Source: Rathayibacter sp. SW19
GTDB taxonomy: Bacteria; Actinomycetota; Actinomycetes; Actinomycetales; Microbacteriaceae
Assembly: GCF_030866825.1 (NCBI RefSeq)
Contig: NZ_CP133020.1
Location: 4,278,001 to 4,342,000, forward strand
DNA length: 64,000 nt
Reading direction: 5' to 3'
The position numbers and the translations under genes were made by a program. The notes below the pieces were generated by a model, which was not told where the DNA came from, did no database searches, and was given only the letters and a program-made list of their open reading frames with translations. Below, piece after piece: positions 25,030 to 33,031 of this stretch; position 1 is the first letter of the stretch; every line of letters begins with the position of its first letter.

Positions 25030-25236
25030 ATGGGGCGCGGCCGTCAAAAAGCTAAGCACACCAAGATCGCGCGCGAACTGAAGGCTTACAGCCCGAACGT
25101 CAACTACGACGAACTCGAGCGCGAATTGACCGGGCACTCCCACAACGACGCCGATTACTCGAAGTGGGCTGACTACGAGCCCGACGGCGACGCGAACGAC
25201 GAGTTCGAGACGCACGACCAGTCCAAGCGCGCGTAG
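25030..25236 (+). CDS. DUF3073 domain protein
   Basis: A 68-residue basic/acidic protein starting MGRGRQKAKHTKIARELK and continuing SPNVNYDELERELTG, the typical DUF3073 opening found throughout actinobacteria. No function is known. The ATG at 25030 follows AAGGGGG. The last codons (SKRA) lie in a segment that is then repeated twice after the stop. Confidence 0.9.
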   Translation: MGRGRQKAKHTKIARELKAYSPNVNYDELERELTGHSHNDADYSKWADYEPDGDANDEFETHDQSKRA

Positions 25237-25276
25237 TCGCCTCCAAGCGCGCGTAGTCCCCTCCAAACGCGCGTCG
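25216..25276. repeat. Three imperfect 20-bp tandem copies at the DUF3073 3' end
   Basis: TCCAAGCGCGCGTAGTC, TCCAAGCGCGCGTAGTC and TCCAAACGCGCGTCGTC follow one another with 3-4-nt joints. The first copy is the end of the gene; the others are downstream. Confidence 0.8.
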
Positions 25277-25382
25277 TCTTACTGCTGCGCCTGCGGTTCA
25301 GCCGGTCATCGACAGCTTCGCGGGTGACCGCGGCAACGCTCTGTCCGCCGGCACCGTACCGATGTTTCTCCTCATCAGACGT

Positions 25383-25396
25383 GTGACAGACGTCAT
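25383..25396. promoter_or_regulatory. Palindrome 58 nt before ABC cassette 1
   Basis: GTGACA-GA-CGTCAT, followed after 10 nt by TGACGG. The same arrangement (GTGACA-AA-TGTCAC, 10 nt, TGACGG) precedes cassette 2 at exactly the same distance from its start codon. A response-regulator binding site is likely. Confidence 0.6.
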
Positions 25397-25454
25397 ATGC
25401 AGGTCGTGACGGATGTGTGTGGGCGCGGCCCGGCGCATCCGTCAGAGTGGAGGC

Positions 25455-26432
25455 ATGGACAACACAACACTCCCCGCCTCGGCGCCTCTGGCCGCCGGGC
25501 CAGCGCGCGTAAGCACGACAGGCACGAACACCGCGCTTGCCATCGACGCCCGCGGTCTGACCAAGAGCTTCGGCCGCGTGCACGCCGTCAACGGCATCAA
25601 CCTGCAGGTCGCTCCGGGCGAGATCGTCGCCTTTCTCGGGCCGAACGGCGCAGGCAAGACCACCACGATCGACATGCTGCTCGGCCTCAGCAAGCCTGAT
25701 GCGGGTTCTGTCACCGTGTATGGCCACTCGCCGCGCGGTGCGATCGCACGCGGTCAGGTTTCCGCGGTCCTGCAGAGCGGCGGTCTTCTGAAGGATTTGA
25801 CCGTGCGCGAGACCGTCACACTCACCTCCACATTTTTCGCGAATGCGCGGCCGGTCGACGAAGTTCTCGAGCGCGCCGGCATCCGCGACATCGGCGGCCG
25901 GATGGTGGGCAAATGCTCGGGCGGCCAGCAGCAACGCCTGCGGTTCGCGATGTCGTTGCTCTCCGACCCGGGGCTGCTGATGCTCGACGAGCCGACCACC
26001 GGCATGGATGTCGAGGGTCGACGCGACTTCTGGGGTGCCATTCGCCAGGATGCGGCCCGCGGACGCACCGTCGTCTTCGCCACCCACTACCTTGACGAGG
26101 CCGACACGTATGCCGACCGCATCATCCTGGTGCGCAAAGGCTCGATCGTGGCCGACGGCACGTCTGCCGAGATCAAGAACCTCGCATCCGGTCGCACCGT
26201 GCGGGCGACCCTGCACAACGCGGGCCAGGCGGCGATCGCGGCCGTCACCGGGGTGCGTTCGGTCGAAAAGCGCGGCGACACCATTCTCGTCTCCACCGAC
26301 GATTCGGATGCCGTCGCCCGCTACCTGCTGAATCAAACGCAGGCCGTGAACCTCGAAATCACCTCCCACAACCTCGAAGACGCCTTCATCGCCCTCACGG
26401 GCGACGACAACGAAAAGCAGGCCAACGCATGA
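25455..26432 (+). CDS. ABC transporter ATP-binding protein (cassette 1)
   Basis: This 325-residue DrrA-type ATPase has Walker A FLGPNGAGKTTT (about residue 58), the signature KCSGGQQQRL, Walker B LLMLDEPTTGMD and the H-loop FATHYLDEAD, then a C-terminal extension typical of drug/lipid exporters. It overlaps the permease gene (ATGA) and is followed by a histidine kinase and response regulator. It is paralogous to the ATPase at 33028-34020. The ATG at 25455 follows GTGGAGGC. Confidence 0.93.
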   Translation: MDNTTLPASAPLAAGPARVSTTGTNTALAIDARGLTKSFGRVHAVNGINLQVAPGEIVAFLGPNGAGKTTTIDMLLGLSKPDAGSVTVYGHSPRGAIARGQVSAVLQSGGLLKDLTVRETVTLTSTFFANARPVDEVLERAGIRDIGGRMVGKCSGGQQQRLRFAMSLLSDPGLLMLDEPTTGMDVEGRRDFWGAIRQDAARGRTVVFATHYLDEADTYADRIILVRKGSIVADGTSAEIKNLASGRTVRATLHNAGQAAIAAVTGVRSVEKRGDTILVSTDDSDAVARYLLNQTQAVNLEITSHNLEDAFIALTGDDNEKQANA

Positions 26433-27259
26433 GTTCAACATCCGTCGCACCGAACGTCGCCCGCGACCGGGTCGACCTCGACCGCAAAGTTCCGCCGTTC
26501 GGCGGTTTCAACCTGACATTCTTGTGGATCGAATTGCGCCGCAAAATGCGCAACCGCAGAACCTTGATCTTCACCCTCGTTTTTCCGGTCGCGATGTATT
26601 TCCTCGTCGGCTACCCCCAACGCCACGTCGCGCTGGGGCACACGTCGGTGTCGCAGGGCGGCATCTCCGTGGCCGCATACATCATGGTGTCGATGGCGCT
26701 CTACGGCGCGATGATGTCCGCGACGGCCGCTGGCGGATCGGTCGCCGTCGAGCGGATGCAGGGCTGGAGCAGACAGTTGCGGCTGACCCCGCTGAACCCG
26801 GTCGCGAACATCGCGACGAAGATCATCGCCGGGCTCATGCTCGGTCTGATCGCCGTCGGGGCGACATACGTCACCGGTGCGCTGACCGGCGTGGCCATGC
26901 CGGCCGCCGACTGGATCCTTTCGGGTCTCGCCGTCTGGATTCTGGGATCTCTCGTGTTCACCGCTCTCGGCCTGCTGGTCGGCTACCTGGTGCCGAGCGA
27001 GAACGCCATGCAGTTCGTCAGCCTGATCGTCGTGTTCTTCTCGTTCATCGGCGGCCTGTTCTACCCGCTCAGCATGATGCCGCAGATTCTGCAGAACGTT
27101 GCAGCGTGGACCCCGGTTTACGGCATCGGCGAGCTGGCGCGTGCCCCGCTCACCGGTGACGGCTTCGACATGCTCGCCCTGCTCAACGCCATCCTGTGGC
27201 TGCTGATCTTCACCGCGGGCACGGTGCTGCTGTTCCGTCGCGACACCAAGCGTGGCTGA
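26429..27259 (+). CDS. ABC-2 type permease (cassette 1)
   Basis: The 276-residue protein has six hydrophobic segments and the DrrB-like plan: WIELRRKMRNRRTLIFTLVF at the cytoplasmic N-terminus, then QGWSRQLRLTPLNPVANI between the second and third helices. It forms the membrane half of an exporter with the preceding ATPase. Substrate unknown; such cassettes under LiaRS/DesKR-like systems often respond to membrane-active antibiotics or lipid changes. Confidence 0.9.
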   Translation: MSSTSVAPNVARDRVDLDRKVPPFGGFNLTFLWIELRRKMRNRRTLIFTLVFPVAMYFLVGYPQRHVALGHTSVSQGGISVAAYIMVSMALYGAMMSATAAGGSVAVERMQGWSRQLRLTPLNPVANIATKIIAGLMLGLIAVGATYVTGALTGVAMPAADWILSGLAVWILGSLVFTALGLLVGYLVPSENAMQFVSLIVVFFSFIGGLFYPLSMMPQILQNVAAWTPVYGIGELARAPLTGDGFDMLALLNAILWLLIFTAGTVLLFRRDTKRG

Positions 27260-27291
27260 TGCGCTCTCGCCGGTGGGTAGATTGGGTTGAG

Positions 27292-27297
27292 TATATT
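27292..27297 (+). promoter_or_regulatory. -10 box giving a leaderless start for kinase 1
   Basis: TATATT ends 7 nt before the ATG of the kinase gene. No clear -35 is seen. It would allow the kinase and regulator to be transcribed apart from the exporter. Confidence 0.45.
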
Positions 27298-27304
27298 GGG
27301 CAGC

Positions 27305-28522
27305 ATGCTCGGCACGAAACACCGGCCAGGCGGCGAACCGGGTGAGCCGCCCGACCTCGACTCTTTCGGCGAGAGCCTGAGATTCCCGGAAATCAGCCAG
27401 CTGCCGATGCGGGAGGCACTCCTGTTCCGCGGCGCGCGCAAGTGGTATCTCGGGCTCAGCTTTGCGCTGACCTGGCTCGCTTTCTTCGCCTACGAATATT
27501 TCCAGACCACATCGAGTGTGCCGCTGCGCGTCATGGCGATCGCTCTGATCGTGATCTACGCGGCCGCCGTCGGAGTCGCCGTTCCACTTGCCTGGTGGCT
27601 GCCGCCCGGCAAGCGAATTTGGGTGATCATTGCGACGTGGGCGGCGAGTTTCATGCTCTGGCCGATTGTCGGCTGGCACGTCAGCCAGACGTGGACTTTC
27701 GTCGGGGTCGTGATCGCCATGAGCATGTTCTCAATGCGCAAGACAGCAGCCCTCGTCGGGGTGCTGAGCGCCCTCACTGTCGTGTTCCAGTATGCGGGCG
27801 GGGTGCGCGGCGAGTCGCTGTTCTACGTCGCGGCCATCGTTGCATCCATCTCGATGATGATGGCCGGATTCGCGAGGCAGATCGCCGCCATCAATCAGTT
27901 GCGTGCGACGCAACACGAGTTGGCGCGGCTCGCAGTCGAGAAGGAGCGTGGCCGGGTTGCCCGCGACATCCATGACATCCTCGGCCACTCGCTGACCGCG
28001 ATCACGGTCAAAGCCGAGCTCGCCGGCATGCTCATCGATGCTGACGAGGGCACCAAGGCGGGCGCCGAGATCGCGGCAGTCGAGGAGCTGGCCCGCGGCG
28101 CGCTGGCCGACGTGCGCGCGACCGTGGCAGGCTATCGCGGCGTGAACATCGTCGGCGAGCTGGCGAACGCGCGCTCGATTCTCGCCAGCGCCGGTATCGA
28201 CGCCGATCTGCCGACGACCGTCGACTCGCTGCCCACCCGGTATCGCGAACTGGCCGGCTGGGTGGTGCGCGAGGGGGTGACGAACGTGGTGCGCCACTCC
28301 GAGGCGAAGCACTGCCGCATCCGCATCTCGCCGGCCGAAATCGAGGTCGCCGACGACGGTCGCGGGCCGGCCGCTTTGACCGCGTCGACCAGTACCGGCC
28401 TGCGCGGTCTCGGAGAACGCGTCGAGGCCGTCGGGGGGTCGCTGCGGATCGGCCGATCCGAGCTCGGCGGCTTCTCACTGTACGTCGGAATGCCGCCGGC
28501 CCATCAGGCGGATGCCGCATGA
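27305..28522 (+). CDS. Sensor histidine kinase, HisKA_3/NarL type (cassette 1)
   Basis: The 405-residue kinase has five to six membrane segments (about residues 45-200), a DHp helix with the phospho-His in ARDIHDILGHSLTAITVK, and a short HATPase domain (EVADDGRGP, GLRGLGERVEAVGG). It resembles DesK/LiaS kinases that sense the membrane itself, since there is no large extracytoplasmic domain. The ATG at 27305 was preferred to a TTG 18 nt upstream because TATATT is 7 nt before it. It overlaps the response regulator (ATGA). Confidence 0.9.
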   Translation: MLGTKHRPGGEPGEPPDLDSFGESLRFPEISQLPMREALLFRGARKWYLGLSFALTWLAFFAYEYFQTTSSVPLRVMAIALIVIYAAAVGVAVPLAWWLPPGKRIWVIIATWAASFMLWPIVGWHVSQTWTFVGVVIAMSMFSMRKTAALVGVLSALTVVFQYAGGVRGESLFYVAAIVASISMMMAGFARQIAAINQLRATQHELARLAVEKERGRVARDIHDILGHSLTAITVKAELAGMLIDADEGTKAGAEIAAVEELARGALADVRATVAGYRGVNIVGELANARSILASAGIDADLPTTVDSLPTRYRELAGWVVREGVTNVVRHSEAKHCRIRISPAEIEVADDGRGPAALTASTSTGLRGLGERVEAVGGSLRIGRSELGGFSLYVGMPPAHQADAA

Positions 28523-29142
28523 GCACCGAACCGATCCGGCTTCTGCTCGCGGACGACCAGGCGATGGTGCGCGGCGCCCTTGCCACGATGCTCGGCCTCG
28601 AACGTGACATCGAAGTCGTTGCGGAGGTCGGTCGCGGAGACGAGGTGTTGGCCGCGGCGATGGACACACATCCTGATGTCGCCCTGCTCGACGTCGAGAT
28701 GCCTGGGCAGGACGGCATCGCTGCCGCAGCCGAACTCCGCGCCCACCTGCCGTCCATAAAGGTGCTGATCGTGACGACGTTCGGTCGGCCCGGCTACCTG
28801 AAACGCGCCATGCAAGCCGGAGCGAGCGGGTTCGTCGTCAAAGACACCCCGGCCCGCCAGCTCGCGGAGATGGTGCGAAAGGTGGCGTCGGGGCTGCGCG
28901 TGATCGATCCGTCTCTAGCCGCTGAAACGCTGGCAAGCGGTGACTCGCCCCTGACCGATCGCGAAACGGACGTGCTCAGTGTCGCGAGAGCGGGCGGGAC
29001 CGTTGCGGACATCGCGCGCAGCCTCACGCTCAGCGAGGGCACCGTGCGCAACTACCTCTCGAGCGCGATCGGCAAGACGGCGGCGCGCACGAGGGCGGAA
29101 GCTGTGAGGATCGCCGAGCAGAACGGCTGGTTGCTGGGCTGA
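28519..29142 (+). CDS. NarL/LuxR-type response regulator (cassette 1)
   Basis: The 207-residue regulator has a receiver domain (LLLADDQAMVRGAL, phospho-acceptor Asp in ALLDVEMPGQDG, conserved Lys in VVKDTP) and a C-terminal LuxR helix-turn-helix (LTDRETDVLSVARAGGTVAD, then SEGTVRNYLSSAIGKT). It is close in sequence to the regulator at 30360-30977, including VGRGDEVLAA and IVTTFGRPGYL. Its likely target is the palindrome before the cassette. Confidence 0.93.
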   Translation: MSTEPIRLLLADDQAMVRGALATMLGLERDIEVVAEVGRGDEVLAAAMDTHPDVALLDVEMPGQDGIAAAAELRAHLPSIKVLIVTTFGRPGYLKRAMQAGASGFVVKDTPARQLAEMVRKVASGLRVIDPSLAAETLASGDSPLTDRETDVLSVARAGGTVADIARSLTLSEGTVRNYLSSAIGKTAARTRAEAVRIAEQNGWLLG

Positions 29143-29151
29143 TCCACTCAA

Positions 29152-29349
29152 TCACTCGGATCGCGGGCGCCCTCGCTTGGACAACGGACCTGCCTTCTTG
29201 GGCATCCTGCCAGCACTCTTCAAGGATTGGCGCAGCAGCATCTCGATCTGCGCGTTGACGCTTCGCAGCTCATCGTCTGCCCACCGTGCCAGCGCGTTGT
29301 GGATGGCGGGATCGATCCGCAGCAGCAGCTGTTTGCGCTCGCTGGCCAC
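29152..29349 (-). CDS. Small ribbon-helix-helix (Arc-type) protein
   Basis: This 65-residue basic protein begins ASERKQLLLRIDPAIHNALA and continues RSVNAQIEMLLRQSLKSAG: a short beta strand with alternating residues followed by two helices, as in RHH repressors. It lies 2 nt after the SPFH gene, as in other actinobacteria. It may bind DNA and autoregulate the SPFH operon, whose promoter has an AT-rich inverted repeat. It is not obviously a toxin-antitoxin pair. Confidence 0.75.
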   Translation of the reverse strand: MASERKQLLLRIDPAIHNALARWADDELRSVNAQIEMLLRQSLKSAGRMPKKAGPLSKRGRPRSE

Positions 29350-29351
29350 GA

Positions 29352-30263
29352 CTAGTACAGGGATCCGGCGTTGACTATGGGCGAGGCCGGCTGATCACCG
29401 CACAGCACGACCATCAGATTGCTGACCATCGCCGCTTTTCGCTCGTCGTCGAGTTCGACGATGTTGCCTTCGTTGAGTCGGACGAGCGCCATCTCCACCA
29501 TGCCGACCGCACCCTCGACGATGCGCGAACGCGCCGCGACCACGGCGTTCGCCTGTTGACGGCGCAGCATGGCTTGGGCGATCTCGGATGCGTACGCCAG
29601 GTGACTGATTCGCACCTCAACGATCTCCACGCCTGCAAGCAGCACGCGCTCTGCGACCTCCACCGCGAGTTCACTCGCGACGAGGTCGGTCGAGCCGCGC
29701 AGCGACTCGCCGCCTGCTCCTGCATCGTCGTACGGGTGCGTCGTCGCCGTGTGGCGCAGGGCGGACTCCGCTTGCACCGAGACGAAATCGCGATAGTCGT
29801 CGACGGCATACGTCGCCTTTGAGGTGTCGGCGACCTGCCACACGACAATAGCGGCGATCTCGACCGGGTTGCCGTCCGCATCGTTGACCTTCAACCGGTT
29901 GGTCTCGAAGTTGCGCACGCGCACACTGACGGAGCGTCGCGTCGACAGCGGTATCACCCAGGACAAGCCGGTCTGGCGCACCGTGCCCGAATACCGGCCG
30001 AAGAACTGAATGACACTGGTCTGACCTGGCTGCACGATCACGAGTGAGCCCAAGATGATGACAAAGATCACGATGGCGATCGTCACGAGCCATGGCAACG
30101 CATTCAAACCGAACAGCACTGCGGCAGTCGCGCAGACGGCGAGCGCGAGCACCCCGAACCATCCGCTGACCGACCACGCCCGGCGCTCGTGGATGTCCAC
30201 CCTGCCACCGCGTCGACCGTTTTGCGCGGGTTCTTGTTGCGACGCTTCCTGTACGGAACTCAT
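29352..30263 (-). CDS. SPFH/band 7 (stomatin-prohibitin-flotillin) domain protein
   Basis: The 303-residue membrane protein has two adjacent N-terminal helices (about residues 27-75), then VQPGQTSVIQFFGRYSGTVR, the opening of the SPFH domain, and a coiled helix with QAMLRRQQANAVVAARS. Family members oligomerise into membrane rings that organise lipid domains and proteases. The ATG at 30263 follows AGGAGGAAG. It sits between two membrane-sensing ABC/two-component cassettes, which fits an envelope-stress role. The C-terminal segment is short. Confidence 0.88.
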   Translation of the reverse strand: MSSVQEASQQEPAQNGRRGGRVDIHERRAWSVSGWFGVLALAVCATAAVLFGLNALPWLVTIAIVIFVIILGSLVIVQPGQTSVIQFFGRYSGTVRQTGLSWVIPLSTRRSVSVRVRNFETNRLKVNDADGNPVEIAAIVVWQVADTSKATYAVDDYRDFVSVQAESALRHTATTHPYDDAGAGGESLRGSTDLVASELAVEVAERVLLAGVEIVEVRISHLAYASEIAQAMLRRQQANAVVAARSRIVEGAVGMVEMALVRLNEGNIVELDDERKAAMVSNLMVVLCGDQPASPIVNAGSLY

Positions 30264-30283
30264 CGCTTCCTCCTGACTATTAA

Positions 30284-30313
30284 GTGATATGTATTTGATA
30301 TCATTTAAATCAC
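30284..30313. promoter_or_regulatory. AT-rich inverted repeats upstream of the SPFH operon
   Basis: TGATAT-N7-ATATCA (30285-30303) lies within a wider GTGAT...ATCAC pair (30284-30313). It stands out in a GC-rich region and directly precedes the SPFH gene; the RHH protein encoded downstream is the nearest candidate binder. Confidence 0.5.
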
Positions 30314-30359
30314 GGCCGCACAACGGGTAAAAGGCGTGTTCGGCCGGCATTGCAGTCCG

Positions 30360-30977
30360 TCAGAGAAGCCAGCCCTGCTCGGCCGCCGTTGCAGCGGCAT
30401 CCGATCGATTGCGGGCGCCGGTCTTGCCGATCGCGCTCGACAGGTGATTGCGAACGGTGCCTGCAGACAGATGCAGCTCCCGGGCGATGTCTGCGACCGA
30501 ACCGCCGCGCTGAACCACGCGCAGGACGTCGGTCTCACGCTCGGTAAGTGGCGACGCGCCAGACGCGAGCGACTCGGCGGCAAGTGCCGGATCGACCACG
30601 CGCAAGCCCTGCGCGACCCGGCGAACGGCGTCGGCCAACTGGCTCGCCGGCGTGTCCTTGACAATGAATCCGTTTGCACCTGCCTCCATCGCGCTCCGCA
30701 GGTAGCCTGGCCGCCCGAACGTCGTGACGATCAACGACCGGCACTGCGGATGCTGCTGCCGCAGTTGCCGCGCCACCGCCAGCCCGTCCATTCCCGGCAT
30801 CTCGACGTCGAGCAGGGCGACCTGCGCGTCGTGAGTGCGTGCCGCCGCCAGCACCTCGTCGCCGCGACCGACCTGCGCGACCACGTGGAGATCGGTCTCG
30901 AGTTCGAGCAGCGCGGCGAGAGCCCCACGCACCAGCGCCTGATCGTCAGCGAGCAGCACCCGGATCGGTTCACTCAC
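30360..30977 (-). CDS. NarL/LuxR-type response regulator (cassette 2)
   Basis: The 205-residue regulator has a receiver domain (VLLADDQALVRGAL, ALLDVEMPGMDG with the phospho-Asp, IVKDTP) and a LuxR helix-turn-helix (LTERETDVLRVVQRGGSVAD, SAGTVRNHLSSAIGKTGA). Its GTG start overlaps the kinase stop. It is a clear paralogue of the cassette 1 regulator, sharing long stretches, so cross-talk or shared targets are possible. Confidence 0.93.
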   Translation of the reverse strand: MSEPIRVLLADDQALVRGALAALLELETDLHVVAQVGRGDEVLAAARTHDAQVALLDVEMPGMDGLAVARQLRQQHPQCRSLIVTTFGRPGYLRSAMEAGANGFIVKDTPASQLADAVRRVAQGLRVVDPALAAESLASGASPLTERETDVLRVVQRGGSVADIARELHLSAGTVRNHLSSAIGKTGARNRSDAAATAAEQGWLL

Positions 30978-32275
30978 GCCCGCCTCCTGACCGCAACCCG
31001 AACGCCGCCATGGTCACTCGCGGTTACCGTAAGGTCAGCGTCGGCTTTTTCCGCACGCTCGCGCAGGCCGAGAAGGCCAACGCCGCTGACAAAGGCATCA
31101 CCGGCAACGGCATCGCCGCCGGGGGCGTCGGTGAACGCGCCGCCGGCCAAAACGGAGCCGCTTCGCATGGCCGGCATCGTCGCATCCGCCATGCCGTGTC
31201 CGTCGTCGTCGACAGTGAGTTCCGTCCGCGTCACCTGCACCCAGCAGTTGCGCGCATCTGAGTGCCGCACCACGTTGGTGACCGCCTCGCGGAGCACCCA
31301 TCCGAAGAGCTCGCGCACCTCGGCTGCCACCGAATCGGGGTTCGCGGGCAGGTGTGCCTGGATGTCCGCGGCAGCCAGCGCCGCCTGCGCAGCGCCCAAC
31401 TCGGTGGTCAACGTCATCTCCCGATAGCCGGCTACTGCCGCCCGCAAATCGGTCAACGCCGCACGGGAGAGCCGTTCGATGTCGGCGATCTCTGCCTCTG
31501 CCCGCGCGGGGTCGATCGATACCAGGCGCCGGGCGAGCTCCGATTTAACCGTGACGACGGTCAGCGAGTGGCCGAGCACGTCGTGCATGTCTCGGGAGAA
31601 CCGGGCGCGCTCTTCGACCACGGCGAGCCGCGCGACTTCTCCTTGCGCCTGCTTGAGCTCGCGCATTGCCTTGATCTGCTCATTGATGCCGAACATCATC
31701 ACGGCAACGGAGAAGATGATCGGCGCTGCGATCGCCGTGGAATCGGCGAAGTCTGTGACGAAACCGTAGAGCAGCGGCACCGCCACGAGCACCGTGATGA
31801 TCGGGATGAAGAGCACGAGTTCTTCGCACAGTGTCGCGGCGACCGCGCCGACCAGAATCCACAGCCATAGTGCATCCGCGCCGATCAGCGGAAAGTACAG
31901 GCCCGTGTAGAGCCAGTACACGGCAAGAATCGCCACCCGGATCCGACGCTGTTCTCCCCACCCCATCGGAGGCAGGAAGATGAAACCGATATAGAACGGA
32001 ACGAGCAGCACGGTCGCGATGACTTGTTGGGTCAGCCCGTATGCGTTCGGGCTGCTCCAGATCGAGATGATCATGACCACCTGGTAGATCAGGCCGAAGC
32101 CTGCCCCCCGGTACCATCCGCGCGTGTTGCGGTTGCGGATGCTCGCCATAGCGCGCCTCCACCAGGCTCGCCATGGCGAGCCTGGTGTGGCGGGTAGCGT
32201 CGCCGCATCCATGTCAGCCACTGTACTTCCGGATGCGTCGGATGTCTGCGCAACCGGATGCGTTCGAGCCGACAC
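30974..32275 (-). CDS. Sensor histidine kinase, HisKA_3 type (cassette 2)
   Basis: A 433-residue kinase with about five membrane helices (residues ~60-200), the phospho-His helix FSRDMHDVLGHSLTVVTVK and an HATPase domain (LTVDDDGHGM, SGVGLLGLRERAEKADADL). A 30-residue Ala/Gly-rich loop (around 380-410) interrupts the HATPase lid compared with cassette 1. The GTG at 32275 starts 12 nt after the permease stop; an ATG at 32212 is an equally plausible start. Confidence 0.88.
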   Translation of the reverse strand: MSARTHPVAQTSDASGSTVADMDAATLPATPGSPWRAWWRRAMASIRNRNTRGWYRGAGFGLIYQVVMIISIWSSPNAYGLTQQVIATVLLVPFYIGFIFLPPMGWGEQRRIRVAILAVYWLYTGLYFPLIGADALWLWILVGAVAATLCEELVLFIPIITVLVAVPLLYGFVTDFADSTAIAAPIIFSVAVMMFGINEQIKAMRELKQAQGEVARLAVVEERARFSRDMHDVLGHSLTVVTVKSELARRLVSIDPARAEAEIADIERLSRAALTDLRAAVAGYREMTLTTELGAAQAALAAADIQAHLPANPDSVAAEVRELFGWVLREAVTNVVRHSDARNCWVQVTRTELTVDDDGHGMADATMPAMRSGSVLAGGAFTDAPGGDAVAGDAFVSGVGLLGLRERAEKADADLTVTASDHGGVRVAVRRRA

Positions 32276-32287
32276 GATTGCCGCGCA

Positions 32288-33031
32288 TCAACTGCGGGTA
32301 GCGTCGCGCTTGTAGCGCCAGGCGATGAACACGGCGAGCGCGAGCGTCCAGCCCAGCAGAATCAGCACGGGTTCGAGCGCGTTGCCGCTCACGCTCGCCC
32401 CCATTTGGCCGAGTCGGTTAAGCCAATACGACGGAACCGCCTGGGCCACGTTCGAGACCCAGCTCGGCATGATCTGCAACGGTATCCACAGGCCGCCGAG
32501 GATCGCCAGGCCGAAGAAGACGATCAGGAACAGCGGCTGGGCATATGACGGCTTCGCGAACTGGCCGATCAGCACCGCGATCAGAGCAAACGGGATGACC
32601 CCGATCCAGAGCCCGAGAGCGGCCATGGTCCAGCCGAGGAAGGAGAGCTTCGCCCCGAGCACGACCACCGAGACGACGATCAGCAGCACGATCGACACGA
32701 GCGCGACGGCCAACGCGGACACCACCTTCGAGATCAGATAACCGGTTCCGCTCAGCGGCGTCACCCGCAGCTGACGGTTCCAGCCCAGCGAACGCTCTGT
32801 GACGATGTTGAACGCCTGCCCGAGCGCAGCCATCATGCCGCCGTAACCGGCCATCTGGATTGTGGTCACGACGACCCACGGCAGCCCGGTCGTCTTGTCG
32901 ATGACGCCGCCCGAGCCATATGCGCTGCCGAAGATCAAGAGCATCATCAGCGGGATGGCGAAGGTGAAGATCAAGCCGCGCACGTTGCGCAGTTGCCGGG
33001 CCGATTCCAGCCCGATGTAGGCGATGCTCAT
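32288..33031 (-). CDS. ABC-2 type permease (cassette 2)
   Basis: The 247-residue protein has six hydrophobic segments and YIGLESARQLRNVRGLIFTF at the start, with ERSLGWNRQLRVTPLSGTGY between helices, the same layout as the cassette 1 permease. It overlaps the ATPase stop by 4 bp. It is the membrane half of the second exporter. Confidence 0.9.
   Translation of the reverse strand: MSIAYIGLESARQLRNVRGLIFTFAIPLMMLLIFGSAYGSGGVIDKTTGLPWVVVTTIQMAGYGGMMAALGQAFNIVTERSLGWNRQLRVTPLSGTGYLISKVVSALAVALVSIVLLIVVSVVVLGAKLSFLGWTMAALGLWIGVIPFALIAVLIGQFAKPSYAQPLFLIVFFGLAILGGLWIPLQIMPSWVSNVAQAVPSYWLNRLGQMGASVSGNALEPVLILLGWTLALAVFIAWRYKRDATRS

Noticed and set aside
29152..30263. RHH-SPFH pair as a toxin-antitoxin system
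   Set aside because: The SPFH protein is a typical 300-residue membrane protein, not a toxin, and the order (large gene first) does not fit.
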